The notes beneath the pieces were generated by a model that saw only the letters and a program-made list of their open reading frames with translations, was not told the origin of the DNA and searched no databases. Of a stretch of 64,000 bases of DNA, positions 27,327 to 36,816 are shown in pieces. The stretch lies in assembly GCA_963667815.1 (NCBI GenBank), contig OY764021.1. The stretch is one strand, 5' to 3'. The stretch comes from Saccharicrinis sp963667815. GTDB lineage: Bacteria; Bacteroidota; Bacteroidia; Bacteroidales; Marinilabiliaceae. A program made the translations under genes and the position numbers. Position 1 is the first letter of the stretch, and each line of letters starts with the position of its first letter.

Positions 27327-28220
27327 CTATCGACCTTGCAGCATCTTCTCAATTTGTTCAACAGTTAAACCGGTAGATTTAGATATGATTTCAACAGACA
27401 CACCATTTTCAAGAAGACTTTTTACTAGCTCTAAAGTACGCTCTTCTTTTCCTTTCTCTAAACCCTTTTTCCATCCTTCTTCATGCCCCTCCTCTTTTGC
27501 GGTATCCAAGGAGTTTTTAAGATCTCTGTAATATTTTAAACTATCTTCATAAGATAAATACTCTTCATGAGAAAATTTTGCAATCTCTGCAACCTCAAAT
27601 ACTCGCTCAAACACTTTCTCTTTTAACTTGTCTGGCAACCGATCCAATTTATGTAAATTTTTCAACACGTATAACCACTTGTCATAATGCGAATCAAGTT
27701 CATCAATAGTTTTGTTGAACTTTGGCATTTCAAAATAAATAAAAGTCAGCTTATCATAGAAGGTTTTATTCGTTTCTACATCCTGAAGCTTTACATCATA
27801 TCTGAACTTTCCCCAATCCGTTTTATCTTCATCAAAAACAAAATCTAAAATACCAATAGTATAAACAGCCTTTAACTCAAAATTCCATTCCGATCTCTGA
27901 GCCTGCTCCTGAATAGGAAACGTTGAATAATAAAGCGCTCTGTCCTTAAAAAAGTTTTGTTTAGATTTTTGCATCTCAACAATGAATTTCTCTCCCTTTT
28001 CATTCTCACAATACAAATCAAAAATCGCTTTACGATCAACTTCAGTCTTCCCTAACTGCTCTGTCTTTAAATAAGTCAGATCAACTATTTCACCCTGTTG
28101 TTCTTTGAGTAACACATTTAAAAAATCTATCAATAAATCCTTATTGGGTTCTTCTCCAAAAAGTCTTTTGAAACCAAAATCTGTAAAAGGATTGATATAT
28201 TTTTCCTTAGTGTTGTTCAT
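27327..28220 (-). CDS. Rpn family PD-(D/E)XK nuclease/transposase-like protein
   Basis: About 297 residues from the ATG at 28220, which starts MNNTKEKYINPFTDFGFKRLFG as is usual for the family; an in-frame ATG at 28268 is possible. It has the conserved TDFGFKRLFGEEPNKDLLIDFLN opening and a PD-(D/E)XK nuclease core with AIFDLYCENEKGEKFIVEMQ. A Lys/Glu-rich C-terminal stretch (EEGHEEGWKKGLEKGKEE) precedes a short tail with GVSVEIISKSTGLTVEQIEKML. Proteins of this group (PDDEXK_2, related to E. coli RpnA) promote recA-independent recombination and spread in many copies in Bacteroidota. It has no functional link to the sugar locus beyond position. Confidence 0.88.
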   Translation of the reverse strand: MNNTKEKYINPFTDFGFKRLFGEEPNKDLLIDFLNVLLKEQQGEIVDLTYLKTEQLGKTEVDRKAIFDLYCENEKGEKFIVEMQKSKQNFFKDRALYYSTFPIQEQAQRSEWNFELKAVYTIGILDFVFDEDKTDWGKFRYDVKLQDVETNKTFYDKLTFIYFEMPKFNKTIDELDSHYDKWLYVLKNLHKLDRLPDKLKEKVFERVFEVAEIAKFSHEEYLSYEDSLKYYRDLKNSLDTAKEEGHEEGWKKGLEKGKEERTLELVKSLLENGVSVEIISKSTGLTVEQIEKMLQGR

Positions 28221-28288
28221 TGAATTAATTTTTCCTTCAAAAATACATTTTCTACTAATAACTTTCAAGTCAGTGACAACGAAATAAA

Positions 28289-29362
28289 TTAACTCCTCTT
28301 ATCCTTCAATTTATTTAAATACTCTGAAGGCGTACTTCTCGTAATCTCTTTAAAGGCCCTGTTAAAGGCAGATTTACTATTAAAACCACATTCATAAGCC
28401 AGATAAAGTAGCTTTATATTTGAAGAATCCTCTTTCTGTAGTAGTTCAATCATATGGTTAACCCTGTACTCCTTAATAAAGTTAAAGAAGTTGGTGTTTA
28501 AATTGATATTAATTACCTCGGATAGATATTGCTTTTTAACATTTAACTGATCAGCCAGATTTTCAATGGTTAAATCGCCATCTAAAAATGGTTTTTTTTC
28601 AGTCATATATTTCTTAAGCACTTCTACATAGTCTTCATTGCGTTCTTTTTCTTCCTTTTTTATCTGAACTTTACTGATTTCTGTTTTTGAAATATTTTTC
28701 TGCCATACCCCCATTACTAAAATTACAAACAGACTTATAGTATGATTAAAATTAAAGTACATACTCATTTCTTCGTATAAATCAACTTCGCTTCTTGCAC
28801 TAAATAAAATCCAGATTAATCCACCTGTATAGGCTAAAACATCGTATACCAAAATACCAACAACCCAATACAGATTAATTTTTGCCGACTCGTAGGAATA
28901 ATAATATTTTAAATCTTCATGATGCCATCTTAACAACCTGAACGACATAAATAAAAAGAATACCATAAATAAAAACAATAAGGTATTTATGATATCATAA
29001 TGAACGCTCGGGTATGTACTATTTACATAATCATATCTGGATAAAATCATATAAATCAACATAATTGTTGGAGGTGCAAAATACCAGAGATCCTTACGTT
29101 TAATTCTTCTTAAGTCTGAAGTCATATATTTAATGTATAAAAAGAAAAATATATATTTCTCCAACCCAATAACCGTTGATATATTATGTAGTACTAAATT
29201 ATTAAAATGCTGATTTAATAGCTCTATAATAAATTTTGCAGTAAATGATAGAAAAAAGAAAAACAGTAAACCATTACCGGCCTTTGTCTTATCTTTTAAC
29301 AGGTATATAAAAACGGTTCCGAAAAATGAAATAAATAAACCGTATAGAAAAATCATATTCAT
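28289..29362 (-). CDS. Seven-helix membrane AraC-family regulator
   Basis: A 357-residue protein built like the one at 5493-6653: about seven hydrophobic segments in residues 1-225 (for example FLYGLFISFFGTVFIYLL, FHTISLFVILVMG region), a Lys/Glu-rich linker, and an AraC HTH from about 255 (LTIENLADQLNVKKQYLSEVIN, FIKEYRVNHMIELL, LAYECGFNSKSAFNRAFKEITRSTPSEYLN). It is divergent from the TolC-HlyD-RND operon with 364 bp between, so it is a reasonable candidate regulator of efflux. It ends about 70 bp from the Rpn gene start. Confidence 0.87.
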   Translation of the reverse strand: MNMIFLYGLFISFFGTVFIYLLKDKTKAGNGLLFFFFLSFTAKFIIELLNQHFNNLVLHNISTVIGLEKYIFFFLYIKYMTSDLRRIKRKDLWYFAPPTIMLIYMILSRYDYVNSTYPSVHYDIINTLLFLFMVFFLFMSFRLLRWHHEDLKYYYSYESAKINLYWVVGILVYDVLAYTGGLIWILFSARSEVDLYEEMSMYFNFNHTISLFVILVMGVWQKNISKTEISKVQIKKEEKERNEDYVEVLKKYMTEKKPFLDGDLTIENLADQLNVKKQYLSEVININLNTNFFNFIKEYRVNHMIELLQKEDSSNIKLLYLAYECGFNSKSAFNRAFKEITRSTPSEYLNKLKDKRS

Positions 29363-29726
29363 AATAAATACATTTTATTTTAAAGCATTCTACATCATCA
29401 GACAAAGTAATTAAATCAAAAACAATAAACACCCTTTTAGCAAGCATTTTATTTTGCCTAACAACAAAATTAATCATCATCTGCCAAACTATCCAATACT
29501 AAAACATCAATTCAGGTATAAAAACACGAGTAACAAAACATCTACAAGCCAATCTTAGACTCTCCTATCCCTCTCATTATATTCCCGTTACAAGTCCCAC
29601 TTAAAAATAGGACGTCTAATTACATCGTTTTTAAAAGCATAGACTATTAATCATGTTTTTCTAAATAAAATTGTCCCTTGATAAAAAATAACATTAGGAT
29701 TTAAAATTTATAAAATTCAAATTATA
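29363..29726. other. Divergent intergenic region, membrane AraC / efflux operon
   Basis: 364 bp of AT-rich sequence between divergent genes. I see no open frame, RNA gene or clear TAnnTTTG promoter at proper spacing. It should contain the promoters of both the regulator and the efflux operon. Confidence 0.4.
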
Positions 29727-31091
29727 ATGAAGTTTAGGAACTACAAATTAACATGCTTAATATGGTTCATTTTTTCTGTGGTTATTTCAGCCCAGGAAAA
29801 GCATATTATGGATTTAGGTCAGATGTTGGAATTTGCCCGCAATAATAACTACGAAATTAAAGAGGCTAATCTTTACAAATTACAGAGTGAAGCAAAAGCA
29901 AAAGAGGTAAAAGGAAATGGATTGCCCCAAATCAAATCTGAAGTTGATTACAAGCATTATATTGAAAGGCCGGTAACAGTTTTAGATGGAGCTACCTTGG
30001 GTCGTGAGGGTGATATTCTTCTTCCTGTAGGTAGAATAGAGAATGTGGATGCTTCTGTTCAATTTTCCCAACTATTGTTTTCTCTTAAATACATCAACGG
30101 TGTAAAAACGGCAAACAAAGCTATTGAAATTCGAAATCTTGAGGTAGACAGAGCTGAAGAAGAAATGACTCAGTTACTATTAAACGAGTACTATAATTTG
30201 TTGGCCATTTATGCAAATCTTGAGATTATTAATAGCAATATGAAATCTCTGGCTCAGATGAAAAGTAAAATCAATTCTCTTGTTGCCAATGGTGTTGCTT
30301 TAAAAACTGATTTAGACAAGATTACTGTAAACTATGCTAATCTGGAGGCTAACAAAGAACAGGTTTTAGCCGCTGTCAATGTTCAAACTAATAATCTTAA
30401 ATACATCATAGGTATTGATCCTAACGACGAACTTTCTGTTGATACTACAGGTTTTCATAATTTATTTAAATCATCACTAAAACCGGAGAGCAATCAGGAA
30501 GAATTAGCTTTTAATAATTTAACTGAAATACGACTTCTTGATAAATCATTGGAACTATACAATCTCAAAATCAAAAAAGAACAAGCTGAAAAATACCCAA
30601 ATATAGCACTCTACGGAAGTTTTATGTACCAGGGAATGAGAAATGAGTTTAACTTTTTTGATGCCAAAGAAGATTGGTACCCGGTTCAGGTTATTGGAGT
30701 TAAAGCCTCAATTCCAATATTTACAGGATTCTCGAACAATGCAAAAATTAAACAGGCAAAATATGATTATAGTGTAACCGAAAACAAAATGCAAAAAGCA
30801 TTATCCGGATTACAACTTCAATATTCAAATGCCTTAATGCAGTATAACTCAAGTGTACGTAATTGTCAGATTCAAATAGAAAATATTCAGTTAGCAAAAG
30901 ATGTAAGACATCAGGAAGAGGTAAAATATAATGAAGGTATGTCAACATTAACCGATGTACTAATCTCGGAAAAAGACCTGAGAACTGCTGAAATTAACTT
31001 TGCCCAAAACTTTATCACCATGAAACAGGCCGAAGTTGATCTGTTGAAATCCAAAGGATTACTAAAAGATTATCAAATTACGAACCCTTAA
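29727..31091 (+). CDS. TolC-like outer membrane efflux protein
   Basis: A 454-residue outer-membrane factor. The signal peptide ends VISAQ, followed by LGQMLEFARNNNYEIKEANLYKLQSEAKAK, the usual first helix of TolC proteins. Two helical repeats follow (NEYYNLLAIYANLEIINSN and the second half with QVIGVKASIPIFTGFSNNAKIKQAKYDY), plus the final VKYNEGMSTLTDVLISEKDLRTAE. It would form the trimeric exit duct for the RND pump encoded downstream with the adaptor. A hairpin with a T-run in the 113-bp gap to the adaptor gene could lower downstream expression. Confidence 0.92.
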   Translation: MKFRNYKLTCLIWFIFSVVISAQEKHIMDLGQMLEFARNNNYEIKEANLYKLQSEAKAKEVKGNGLPQIKSEVDYKHYIERPVTVLDGATLGREGDILLPVGRIENVDASVQFSQLLFSLKYINGVKTANKAIEIRNLEVDRAEEEMTQLLLNEYYNLLAIYANLEIINSNMKSLAQMKSKINSLVANGVALKTDLDKITVNYANLEANKEQVLAAVNVQTNNLKYIIGIDPNDELSVDTTGFHNLFKSSLKPESNQEELAFNNLTEIRLLDKSLELYNLKIKKEQAEKYPNIALYGSFMYQGMRNEFNFFDAKEDWYPVQVIGVKASIPIFTGFSNNAKIKQAKYDYSVTENKMQKALSGLQLQYSNALMQYNSSVRNCQIQIENIQLAKDVRHQEEVKYNEGMSTLTDVLISEKDLRTAEINFAQNFITMKQAEVDLLKSKGLLKDYQITNP

Positions 31092-31125
31092 GCAGCTACT
31101 TCTTTGCTTTGCGAGAGATACAAAT

Positions 31126-31164
31126 AAAGCTATGCAGAAATAAGTAACTAAACATAGCTTTTTT
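31126..31164 (+). terminator. Hairpin with T-run inside the efflux operon
   Basis: AAAGCTATG pairs with CATAGCTTT, loop of 18 nt, followed by TTTT. It lies between the TolC-like and HlyD-like genes, so it probably acts as a partial terminator. Confidence 0.5.
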
Positions 31165-31204
31165 AAACAAGAACAAGAATTGAAAATTATTAATACGAAC
31201 TACA

Positions 31205-32281
31205 ATGAAGAAGAAAAAAAATATTAAACGATTGGTGTCACTGCTAGTAGTGGCTGGTTGTTGCCTGTTGGTTTTTATGCAACTAAGAAGTAACAAAGAA
31301 GAAACAAAAAAAATTGCTGAATTGGCTAATATTAAAGGACAGTATTATCCTGTAAAAGCATTAACCATTGAACCAACAAATCCAAATGCAAAAATTACAA
31401 CTACCGGATTCCTACAATCAGAAACTGATTTGAATCTAATCTCAGAAACTCAGGGTAGAATAATTGCAGTATACAAAGAAAAAGGTGATTACGTAAAAAA
31501 AGGAGACGTAATTGCTAAAGTTGACGATGAATTACTGGCGGCTCAATTAAATGCAACAAAAGCAGCTTATGAACAATTAGAAAAAGAAGTGACTCGTTTT
31601 ACTAAGTTAGTTGAGGAAAATGCTGTTACCAGTCAAAAATTAGAAGAAATCCAACTGAACCTTGAAACAACAAAAGCCAAATATGTATCTGCTAAAAAGC
31701 AATTAGAAGACACTAATATCAAAGCACCTATCGATGGCTTTATAGAAAGTGATAATATTGAAGTTGGCCAATTTATTGGTGGAGGATCAGTAGTTTGTAA
31801 TATTATTGATGCTAAAAATCTTAAATTAAAACTTGAAATCTCAGAACAGGATTATGCTAATATAAAACTTGGTCAAAAGGTTAATATTACTTCTTCTGTT
31901 TTTCCAAATAAAGATTTTGAAGGTCAGATATCATATATCGGTAAAAAAGCCGGTTATGGCAACGCCTTTAGTGCAGAGATTAATCTGGCCAACACTAACG
32001 AAAATTTGCTAAAAGCCGGAATGTTTGTTACTGCCAATATAGCATTACAATCAGAAACTACAGGAATTTTTGTACCACGCAGAGCCATTGTGGGTTCATT
32101 GAAGGATGCTTCAGTATTCGTTATCAATGACAATAAGTCAATTCTTAAAAAAGTTGTTACCGGAAATACTATAAACGGACAGGTTCAGATTATTGAAGGA
32201 TTAAAAAGTGGTGATTCTGTAATCGTTGAAGGTAATTACAATATCTACGACCAGGCTGATATTAAAGTTATGAATCTTTAA
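31205..32281 (+). CDS. HlyD/AcrA-type periplasmic adaptor of RND efflux system
   Basis: A 358-residue membrane fusion protein. An N-terminal membrane anchor (LVSLLVVAGCCLLVFMQL) is followed by the lipoyl-like half QGRIIAVYKEKGDYVKKGDVIAKVD, an alpha-helical hairpin (residues about 110-160), the second lipoyl half IKAPIDGFIESDNIEVGQFI, and beta-barrel and membrane-proximal domains (GMFVTANIALQS, IFVPRRAIVGS). It links the inner-membrane RND pump to the TolC-like duct. It is second in the operon, 124-144 bp before the pump gene. Confidence 0.92.
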   Translation: MKKKKNIKRLVSLLVVAGCCLLVFMQLRSNKEETKKIAELANIKGQYYPVKALTIEPTNPNAKITTTGFLQSETDLNLISETQGRIIAVYKEKGDYVKKGDVIAKVDDELLAAQLNATKAAYEQLEKEVTRFTKLVEENAVTSQKLEEIQLNLETTKAKYVSAKKQLEDTNIKAPIDGFIESDNIEVGQFIGGGSVVCNIIDAKNLKLKLEISEQDYANIKLGQKVNITSSVFPNKDFEGQISYIGKKAGYGNAFSAEINLANTNENLLKAGMFVTANIALQSETTGIFVPRRAIVGSLKDASVFVINDNKSILKKVVTGNTINGQVQIIEGLKSGDSVIVEGNYNIYDQADIKVMNL

Positions 32282-32291
32282 TACAAATTAT

Positions 32292-32368
32292 TAGACACAA
32301 GATAATAGACACAAGACTGATTTACAGCTTGTTTAAACACATATATTAAAGCTTTTAGCACACAAGAT
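32292..32368 (+). repeat. Short direct repeats in the adaptor-pump gap
   Basis: TAGACACAAGA occurs at 32292-32302 and 32306-32316, and a variant (TAGCACACAAGA) ends near 32367. The gap carries no hairpin or frame. The repeats may be a local slippage product; no function is evident. Confidence 0.4.
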
Positions 32369-32425
32369 GGAATACTTAACAATTTCCTTTGTGACTTAGG
32401 GGCTTTGCGTGAAAATTTTAAACGA

Positions 32426-35400
32426 ATGAAAATACTAAGTTTATCCATAAGAAGGAGTACTGTACCTATTGTAATGTTTACCATACTCATTATAATAGGG
32501 CTGTTCTCCGCTACAAAAATAAAATATGCACTGATTCCCGAGATCAATTCTCCAATGGTGATGATCAGTACCATATATCCGGGAGCTGGTCCCGATGAAG
32601 TGGAACAATCGGTTACAGTACCGATTGAGGATGCTATTGCATCATTAGGTGGTATAGAAGAAATTAGCTCTTCCTCTATCGAAAACCTTTCTTTAATTCA
32701 GGTATCTTTAGCGTTTAATACCGATATAAATTTAGCAGTACAGGAAGCTACTCAAAAGGTAAACAGTATTGTGGCTAATCTTCCTAAACAAATCAAAACA
32801 CCATCGGTTGAAAAGTTTGATTTAGGTGCACTTCCTATCTTTATTGCCGGTGTGAACTCCGATTTATCCGATAAGGATTTCTATAAATTTGTTGATGACA
32901 GGATTAAACCGGAATTAGCGAGTATTCAAGGGGTTTCACGAGTTGACCTTTTAGGTGGCCTACAACGTGAAATCAAAATTATGATCGACCCCTTGAAATT
33001 AAAATCCAACAAACTGAATCTATTGAATGTTACCCAGATGATTCAATATGCAAATATGGAATTACCTACAGGTAAATTGGAAACACCTACAAATGAGATG
33101 ACCATTCGTCTTTCAGGTAAAATCAGAACATTAGATCAGCTAAAAAACATCATAGTTGGAGGTCATAAAGATGGTACTATTATTAAATTAGGTGACATTG
33201 CAGATATATATGACGGCATTACCGATCCTGAAAAGATAACTCGTATAGACGGTATGGAAACAATTGGTATCGAAGTTAGTAAGCAAAAGGATGCCAACTC
33301 GGTAGAAGTTATTAAATTGGTAAAAGAAAAATTTGCTGATCTTGAACAAACCTATGCAAAAGAAAATGTAAAATTCCGTATTGCTGATGACCAGTCGCGC
33401 TTTACAATTCAAGCTGCTGATGCGGTAACTCATGACCTTATATTAGCTATTATCCTTGTATCTGTAATTATGGTACTGTTTTTACATAGCTTACGTAACT
33501 CTATCTTTGTATTGGTGGCCATACCCACATCTTTGGTTTCAACGTTCACTGCCATGTATCTCCTTGATTTCTCTTTCGACTTAATCAGTTTAACATCATT
33601 GTCTCTTGTTGTTGGATCTCTTGTTGATGATGCTATTGTGGTTATTGAAAACATCTATCGCCATATGGAAATGGGTAAAAACAGAGTTCAGGCTTCTTTT
33701 GATGCTGTTAAAGAATTAGGAATGACAGTTACTGCTATTACGCTTGTACTGGTAGCGGTGTTCTTGCCTATTGCTTTTGTAACTGGTGTGGTAGGTGACA
33801 TTCTTCGTGAATATGCTGTAACTATTGTAGTGTCAATGATGTTTAGTTTATTGGTATCATTTACACTAGTGCCTTGGATGACGTCAAGATGGGCTGTTTT
33901 ATCTATTAAAAAAAATAATTTCATTGGTAAAATATTGGAAGGTTTTGAAAGATCAATTGATATTGTGAATGAAAATATTCTCTCTGCAATGCACTGGTCG
34001 TTACGTCATAAAACAATTACCTTACTTGCTACCTTCTTCTTTTTTATCGGAACATTTATGTTATTTCCGGCTGGATACATCGGTGGTGAATTCGCATCAT
34101 CCGGTGACAGAGGATCATTTATGTTACGATTAGAGTTTCAACACGATATCAGCTTAGCTGAAAATAATAGCTCTACACGACAAGTTGAGAAGTTTTTATT
34201 AGACCAACCGGAAGTTGAAATGGTATATGCTACAGTTGGTAAAAAATCAGGAACCATAACAACAACTTCTACACCTTATTACAGCGAAATCATGGTGAAC
34301 ATGGTTCCTAAAGATCAAAGAGATGTAGTAACAAGTGTTTATGCCAGACAAATTAGGGCCAAACTTGAAGAGCGGGTTATTGGTGCTAAGATAAAAGCTG
34401 TAGCTGTTAATATTATGGGCAACGAAGATGTTCCTTTAAAGTATTACATTGTAGGTTATGATGTTGATAGTGTGATTCCTTATGCAGAAGAAGCTCTTGC
34501 CGCTATGAAATCAGTTGAAGGTGCTGTAGAAACAGAACTTAGTGTAGACAAAAACAATCCGGAATACAACATTAAAGTAGACCGTGATAAAATGACTAAG
34601 TTAGGATTAAATCTGATGTCCGTTGGAGGTGTATTAAGAACTTCATTTGCTGGCAATACAGATAATAAATTCAGAGAAGAAGGTAAAGAATATGATATAA
34701 ATATTCTTTTGAACGAAGCTGATCGTAGAACTAAAGATGATCTGGAAGACATTACTTTTACTTCAATGAGCACCAATGAACTGATAAAACTATCTCAGTT
34801 TGCAGATATTACAGAAAGTAATGGTCCATCTCGTTTGGAACGCTACAACCGTAATCCTTCAGTAATGTTATCCAGTCAGATTATTGGAGTCTCTCAAAAC
34901 AAGGTTCAAACAGAATTCGATAACAAACTAGCAGAAATAAAAGCTCCGGAAGGAACCAAAATGGCACCTTCAAAGCAAACCAAGATGATGGCTGAATCTT
35001 TTGCTTCATTAGGTTTAGCTTTCCTTGCTGCTATTATTTCGGTATACCTGATTATGGTTTTACTTTACAACAGCTGGGCTGATCCTTTCGTGGTTATGTT
35101 CTCTATTCCATTATCAATTATTGGTGCCATTTGGGCATTGGCTCTGGCTAATCAAACTTTAAATATCTTCTCTATTTTAGGTATTGTGATGTTAGCAGGT
35201 TTGGTTGCTAAAAATGCCATCTTAATTGTAGACTTCGCCAACGAACTATTAAGCGAAGGTAAAAGTTTAGTTGAAGCTGTCGAGACTTCTGTAAGACTTC
35301 GTTTTCGTCCAATCCTGATGACTAACGTTTCAATGATCATTGGTCTTTTCCCTCTTGCTTTTTCGCAAAGTGAAGGTGCCGAATGGAAAAACGGTATTGG

Positions 35401-35539
35401 ATGGACATTGATTGGAGGTTTGACCGTTTCCATGTTCTTATCTATGATTATTGTTCCGATTGTTTATTATGGAATAAAACGCCTACAAGAAAAAATGGGA
35501 TTGGCCAATAAACCAAAATTAGACTTTGTTGAAAAATAG
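32426..35539 (+). CDS. RND efflux pump permease (AcrB/HAE1 type)
   Basis: An inner-membrane RND transporter of about 1037 residues; the ATG at 32426 (MKILSLSIRRSTVPI) is preferred over an upstream in-frame TTG at 32405. It has the expected twelve-helix layout with two large periplasmic loops. The proton-relay aspartate pair is seen in SLVVGSLVDDAIVVIENIYR (about residues 400-401), with GPDEVEQSVTVPIEDAI in the first pore domain and GIVMLAGLVAKNAILIVDFAN in the second half. It exports drugs, bile-like compounds or metabolites with the adaptor and TolC-like proteins. A terminator follows at 35572. Confidence 0.94.
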   Translation: MKILSLSIRRSTVPIVMFTILIIIGLFSATKIKYALIPEINSPMVMISTIYPGAGPDEVEQSVTVPIEDAIASLGGIEEISSSSIENLSLIQVSLAFNTDINLAVQEATQKVNSIVANLPKQIKTPSVEKFDLGALPIFIAGVNSDLSDKDFYKFVDDRIKPELASIQGVSRVDLLGGLQREIKIMIDPLKLKSNKLNLLNVTQMIQYANMELPTGKLETPTNEMTIRLSGKIRTLDQLKNIIVGGHKDGTIIKLGDIADIYDGITDPEKITRIDGMETIGIEVSKQKDANSVEVIKLVKEKFADLEQTYAKENVKFRIADDQSRFTIQAADAVTHDLILAIILVSVIMVLFLHSLRNSIFVLVAIPTSLVSTFTAMYLLDFSFDLISLTSLSLVVGSLVDDAIVVIENIYRHMEMGKNRVQASFDAVKELGMTVTAITLVLVAVFLPIAFVTGVVGDILREYAVTIVVSMMFSLLVSFTLVPWMTSRWAVLSIKKNNFIGKILEGFERSIDIVNENILSAMHWSLRHKTITLLATFFFFIGTFMLFPAGYIGGEFASSGDRGSFMLRLEFQHDISLAENNSSTRQVEKFLLDQPEVEMVYATVGKKSGTITTTSTPYYSEIMVNMVPKDQRDVVTSVYARQIRAKLEERVIGAKIKAVAVNIMGNEDVPLKYYIVGYDVDSVIPYAEEALAAMKSVEGAVETELSVDKNNPEYNIKVDRDKMTKLGLNLMSVGGVLRTSFAGNTDNKFREEGKEYDINILLNEADRRTKDDLEDITFTSMSTNELIKLSQFADITESNGPSRLERYNRNPSVMLSSQIIGVSQNKVQTEFDNKLAEIKAPEGTKMAPSKQTKMMAESFASLGLAFLAAIISVYLIMVLLYNSWADPFVVMFSIPLSIIGAIWALALANQTLNIFSILGIVMLAGLVAKNAILIVDFANELLSEGKSLVEAVETSVRLRFRPILMTNVSMIIGLFPLAFSQSEGAEWKNGIGWTLIGGLTVSMFLSMIIVPIVYYGIKRLQEKMGLANKPKLDFVEK

Positions 35540-35571
35540 TTTTTTTCCCTCATATTATGTGTATTAGTAAT

Positions 35572-35604
35572 AAAGGTTGCTCTAATTTATTAGGGCAGCC
35601 TTTT
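35572..35604 (+). terminator. Terminator of the efflux operon
   Basis: Stem AAAGGTTGCTCTAAT with ATTAGGGCAGCCTTT (two G-U pairs in RNA) and a T-run, 32 bp after the pump stop. Its position also argues that the next gene starts at 35629 rather than at an in-frame ATG at 35557. Confidence 0.7.
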
Positions 35605-35628
35605 AGTTTGTTTATAACCCCAATTAAC

Positions 35629-36657
35629 ATGTATTATAAAAAGTTAAGATTAATTGCATTTTTGATTTTATTCATTTCTTTATTGAATTTATCAGTAAGA
35701 GCACAAAAAAAAGATCAGCAAACCAACACATCTGATTCCCTTAAGATGGTTTATATGGAAAAGTTGGCACTTAAAAATCCAATGATTCGTCAATTCACCA
35801 TGACCAGTGAATTAATTCCAGACAGAAATATATCATCAAAACTGTATGGAAAAGATTTTGTTAAAGGCGATGCAACTATTTATCGTAACTCAATGCTATT
35901 TAAAATGCCAGTGAAAGATTGGAAAAATAGTTCGCTAAGTTCATCCGCTTCTGTGTTAAACCAAAAGTTTTTAATGCATAACATGACCCATTTTGATGAT
36001 TCAAACACGACTTACGATCTTGATTTTTCAAAAACAACTCTCGGCCTTTCTTTAAATTATAACGTTCGGGGAAAGTTATTTAACAAACCGGTTATGTATA
36101 ATACTTCATTAACAGGTGTTACAGATCCATCATTTACTGAATATGATTTTTCTTTTACCGGTGTTATGATGTTTACGCTAAAAAGAACGCAAACAACAAC
36201 ATTTTCCTTAGGAGCAGTTATACTTATCAGTCCGGGAGTAAGAATACCCGGCTTTATGATGGTAAGTTATACTCACCAGTTTAATAATAACCTTGAATTA
36301 TCAGCTAACCTCCCCTATCGTTTAGCTCTTAGACAAGAATTAAATGCAAAAAATTCACTTTCTTTTGTAAATGAAATGAGTGGATCTAAAGCTTTTTTCA
36401 ACGTTGATAATCGCTATTTTCCTGAGAAATCAAGTTATGGTACATCTGAAATAAAATCAGGTTTATTATATGAACTTCGTTTAGGTAGAAAATTTGTTTT
36501 AGGACTATCCGCAGGAGCCTTGTATACAGCAACTTCAAAGATGAAAGAAAACAACACCTGGGATGATAGCTATTTTATTAAAAACAAAAGTACACTGGAT
36601 GCATTTTTTGATGTAAATATTTCTTTGTTACCCTTTATTAAAGGGATAAAAAAATAA
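35629..36657 (+). CDS. Predicted outer membrane beta-barrel protein, unknown function
   Basis: About 342 residues from ATG 35629, which yields a good signal peptide (LRLIAFLILFISLLNLSVRAQ). An upstream in-frame ATG at 35557 would place a terminator inside the gene and was rejected. The mature part has many short amphipathic strands with aromatic ends (TLGLSLNYNVRGKLF, GVMMFTLKRTQTTTFSLGAVILI, YELRLGRKFVLGLSAGALY), consistent with a small barrel in the outer membrane. I do not recognise the family. It follows the efflux pump but after a terminator, so it probably has its own promoter. Confidence 0.7.
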   Translation: MYYKKLRLIAFLILFISLLNLSVRAQKKDQQTNTSDSLKMVYMEKLALKNPMIRQFTMTSELIPDRNISSKLYGKDFVKGDATIYRNSMLFKMPVKDWKNSSLSSSASVLNQKFLMHNMTHFDDSNTTYDLDFSKTTLGLSLNYNVRGKLFNKPVMYNTSLTGVTDPSFTEYDFSFTGVMMFTLKRTQTTTFSLGAVILISPGVRIPGFMMVSYTHQFNNNLELSANLPYRLALRQELNAKNSLSFVNEMSGSKAFFNVDNRYFPEKSSYGTSEIKSGLLYELRLGRKFVLGLSAGALYTATSKMKENNTWDDSYFIKNKSTLDAFFDVNISLLPFIKGIKK

Positions 36658-36693
36658 ACCATTATCAGATATTCAATTAACTTTCGAACGGAG

Positions 36694-36727
36694 CCGTTAA
36701 TAATTTGTGAGTTATTAACGGTTTTTG
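36694..36727 (+). terminator. Intrinsic terminator
   Basis: Perfect 10-bp stem (CCGTTAATAA / TTATTAACGG), 8-nt loop, followed by TTTTTG. It ends the barrel-protein gene, and the IS element begins 14 bp further on. Confidence 0.85.
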
Positions 36728-36816
36728 TGGGTTTATATATAAGGGGACTTCTATAAATTAAACATTTGATATACAAATAAATACAAGTATCTTCAGGCTA
36801 TAGAATTAGTCGAACA

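Noticed and set aside
35629..36657. SusD or SusF-like protein
   Set aside because: No lipobox and no TPR or starch-binding features; strands suggest a barrel protein, and it is far from the GH locus.
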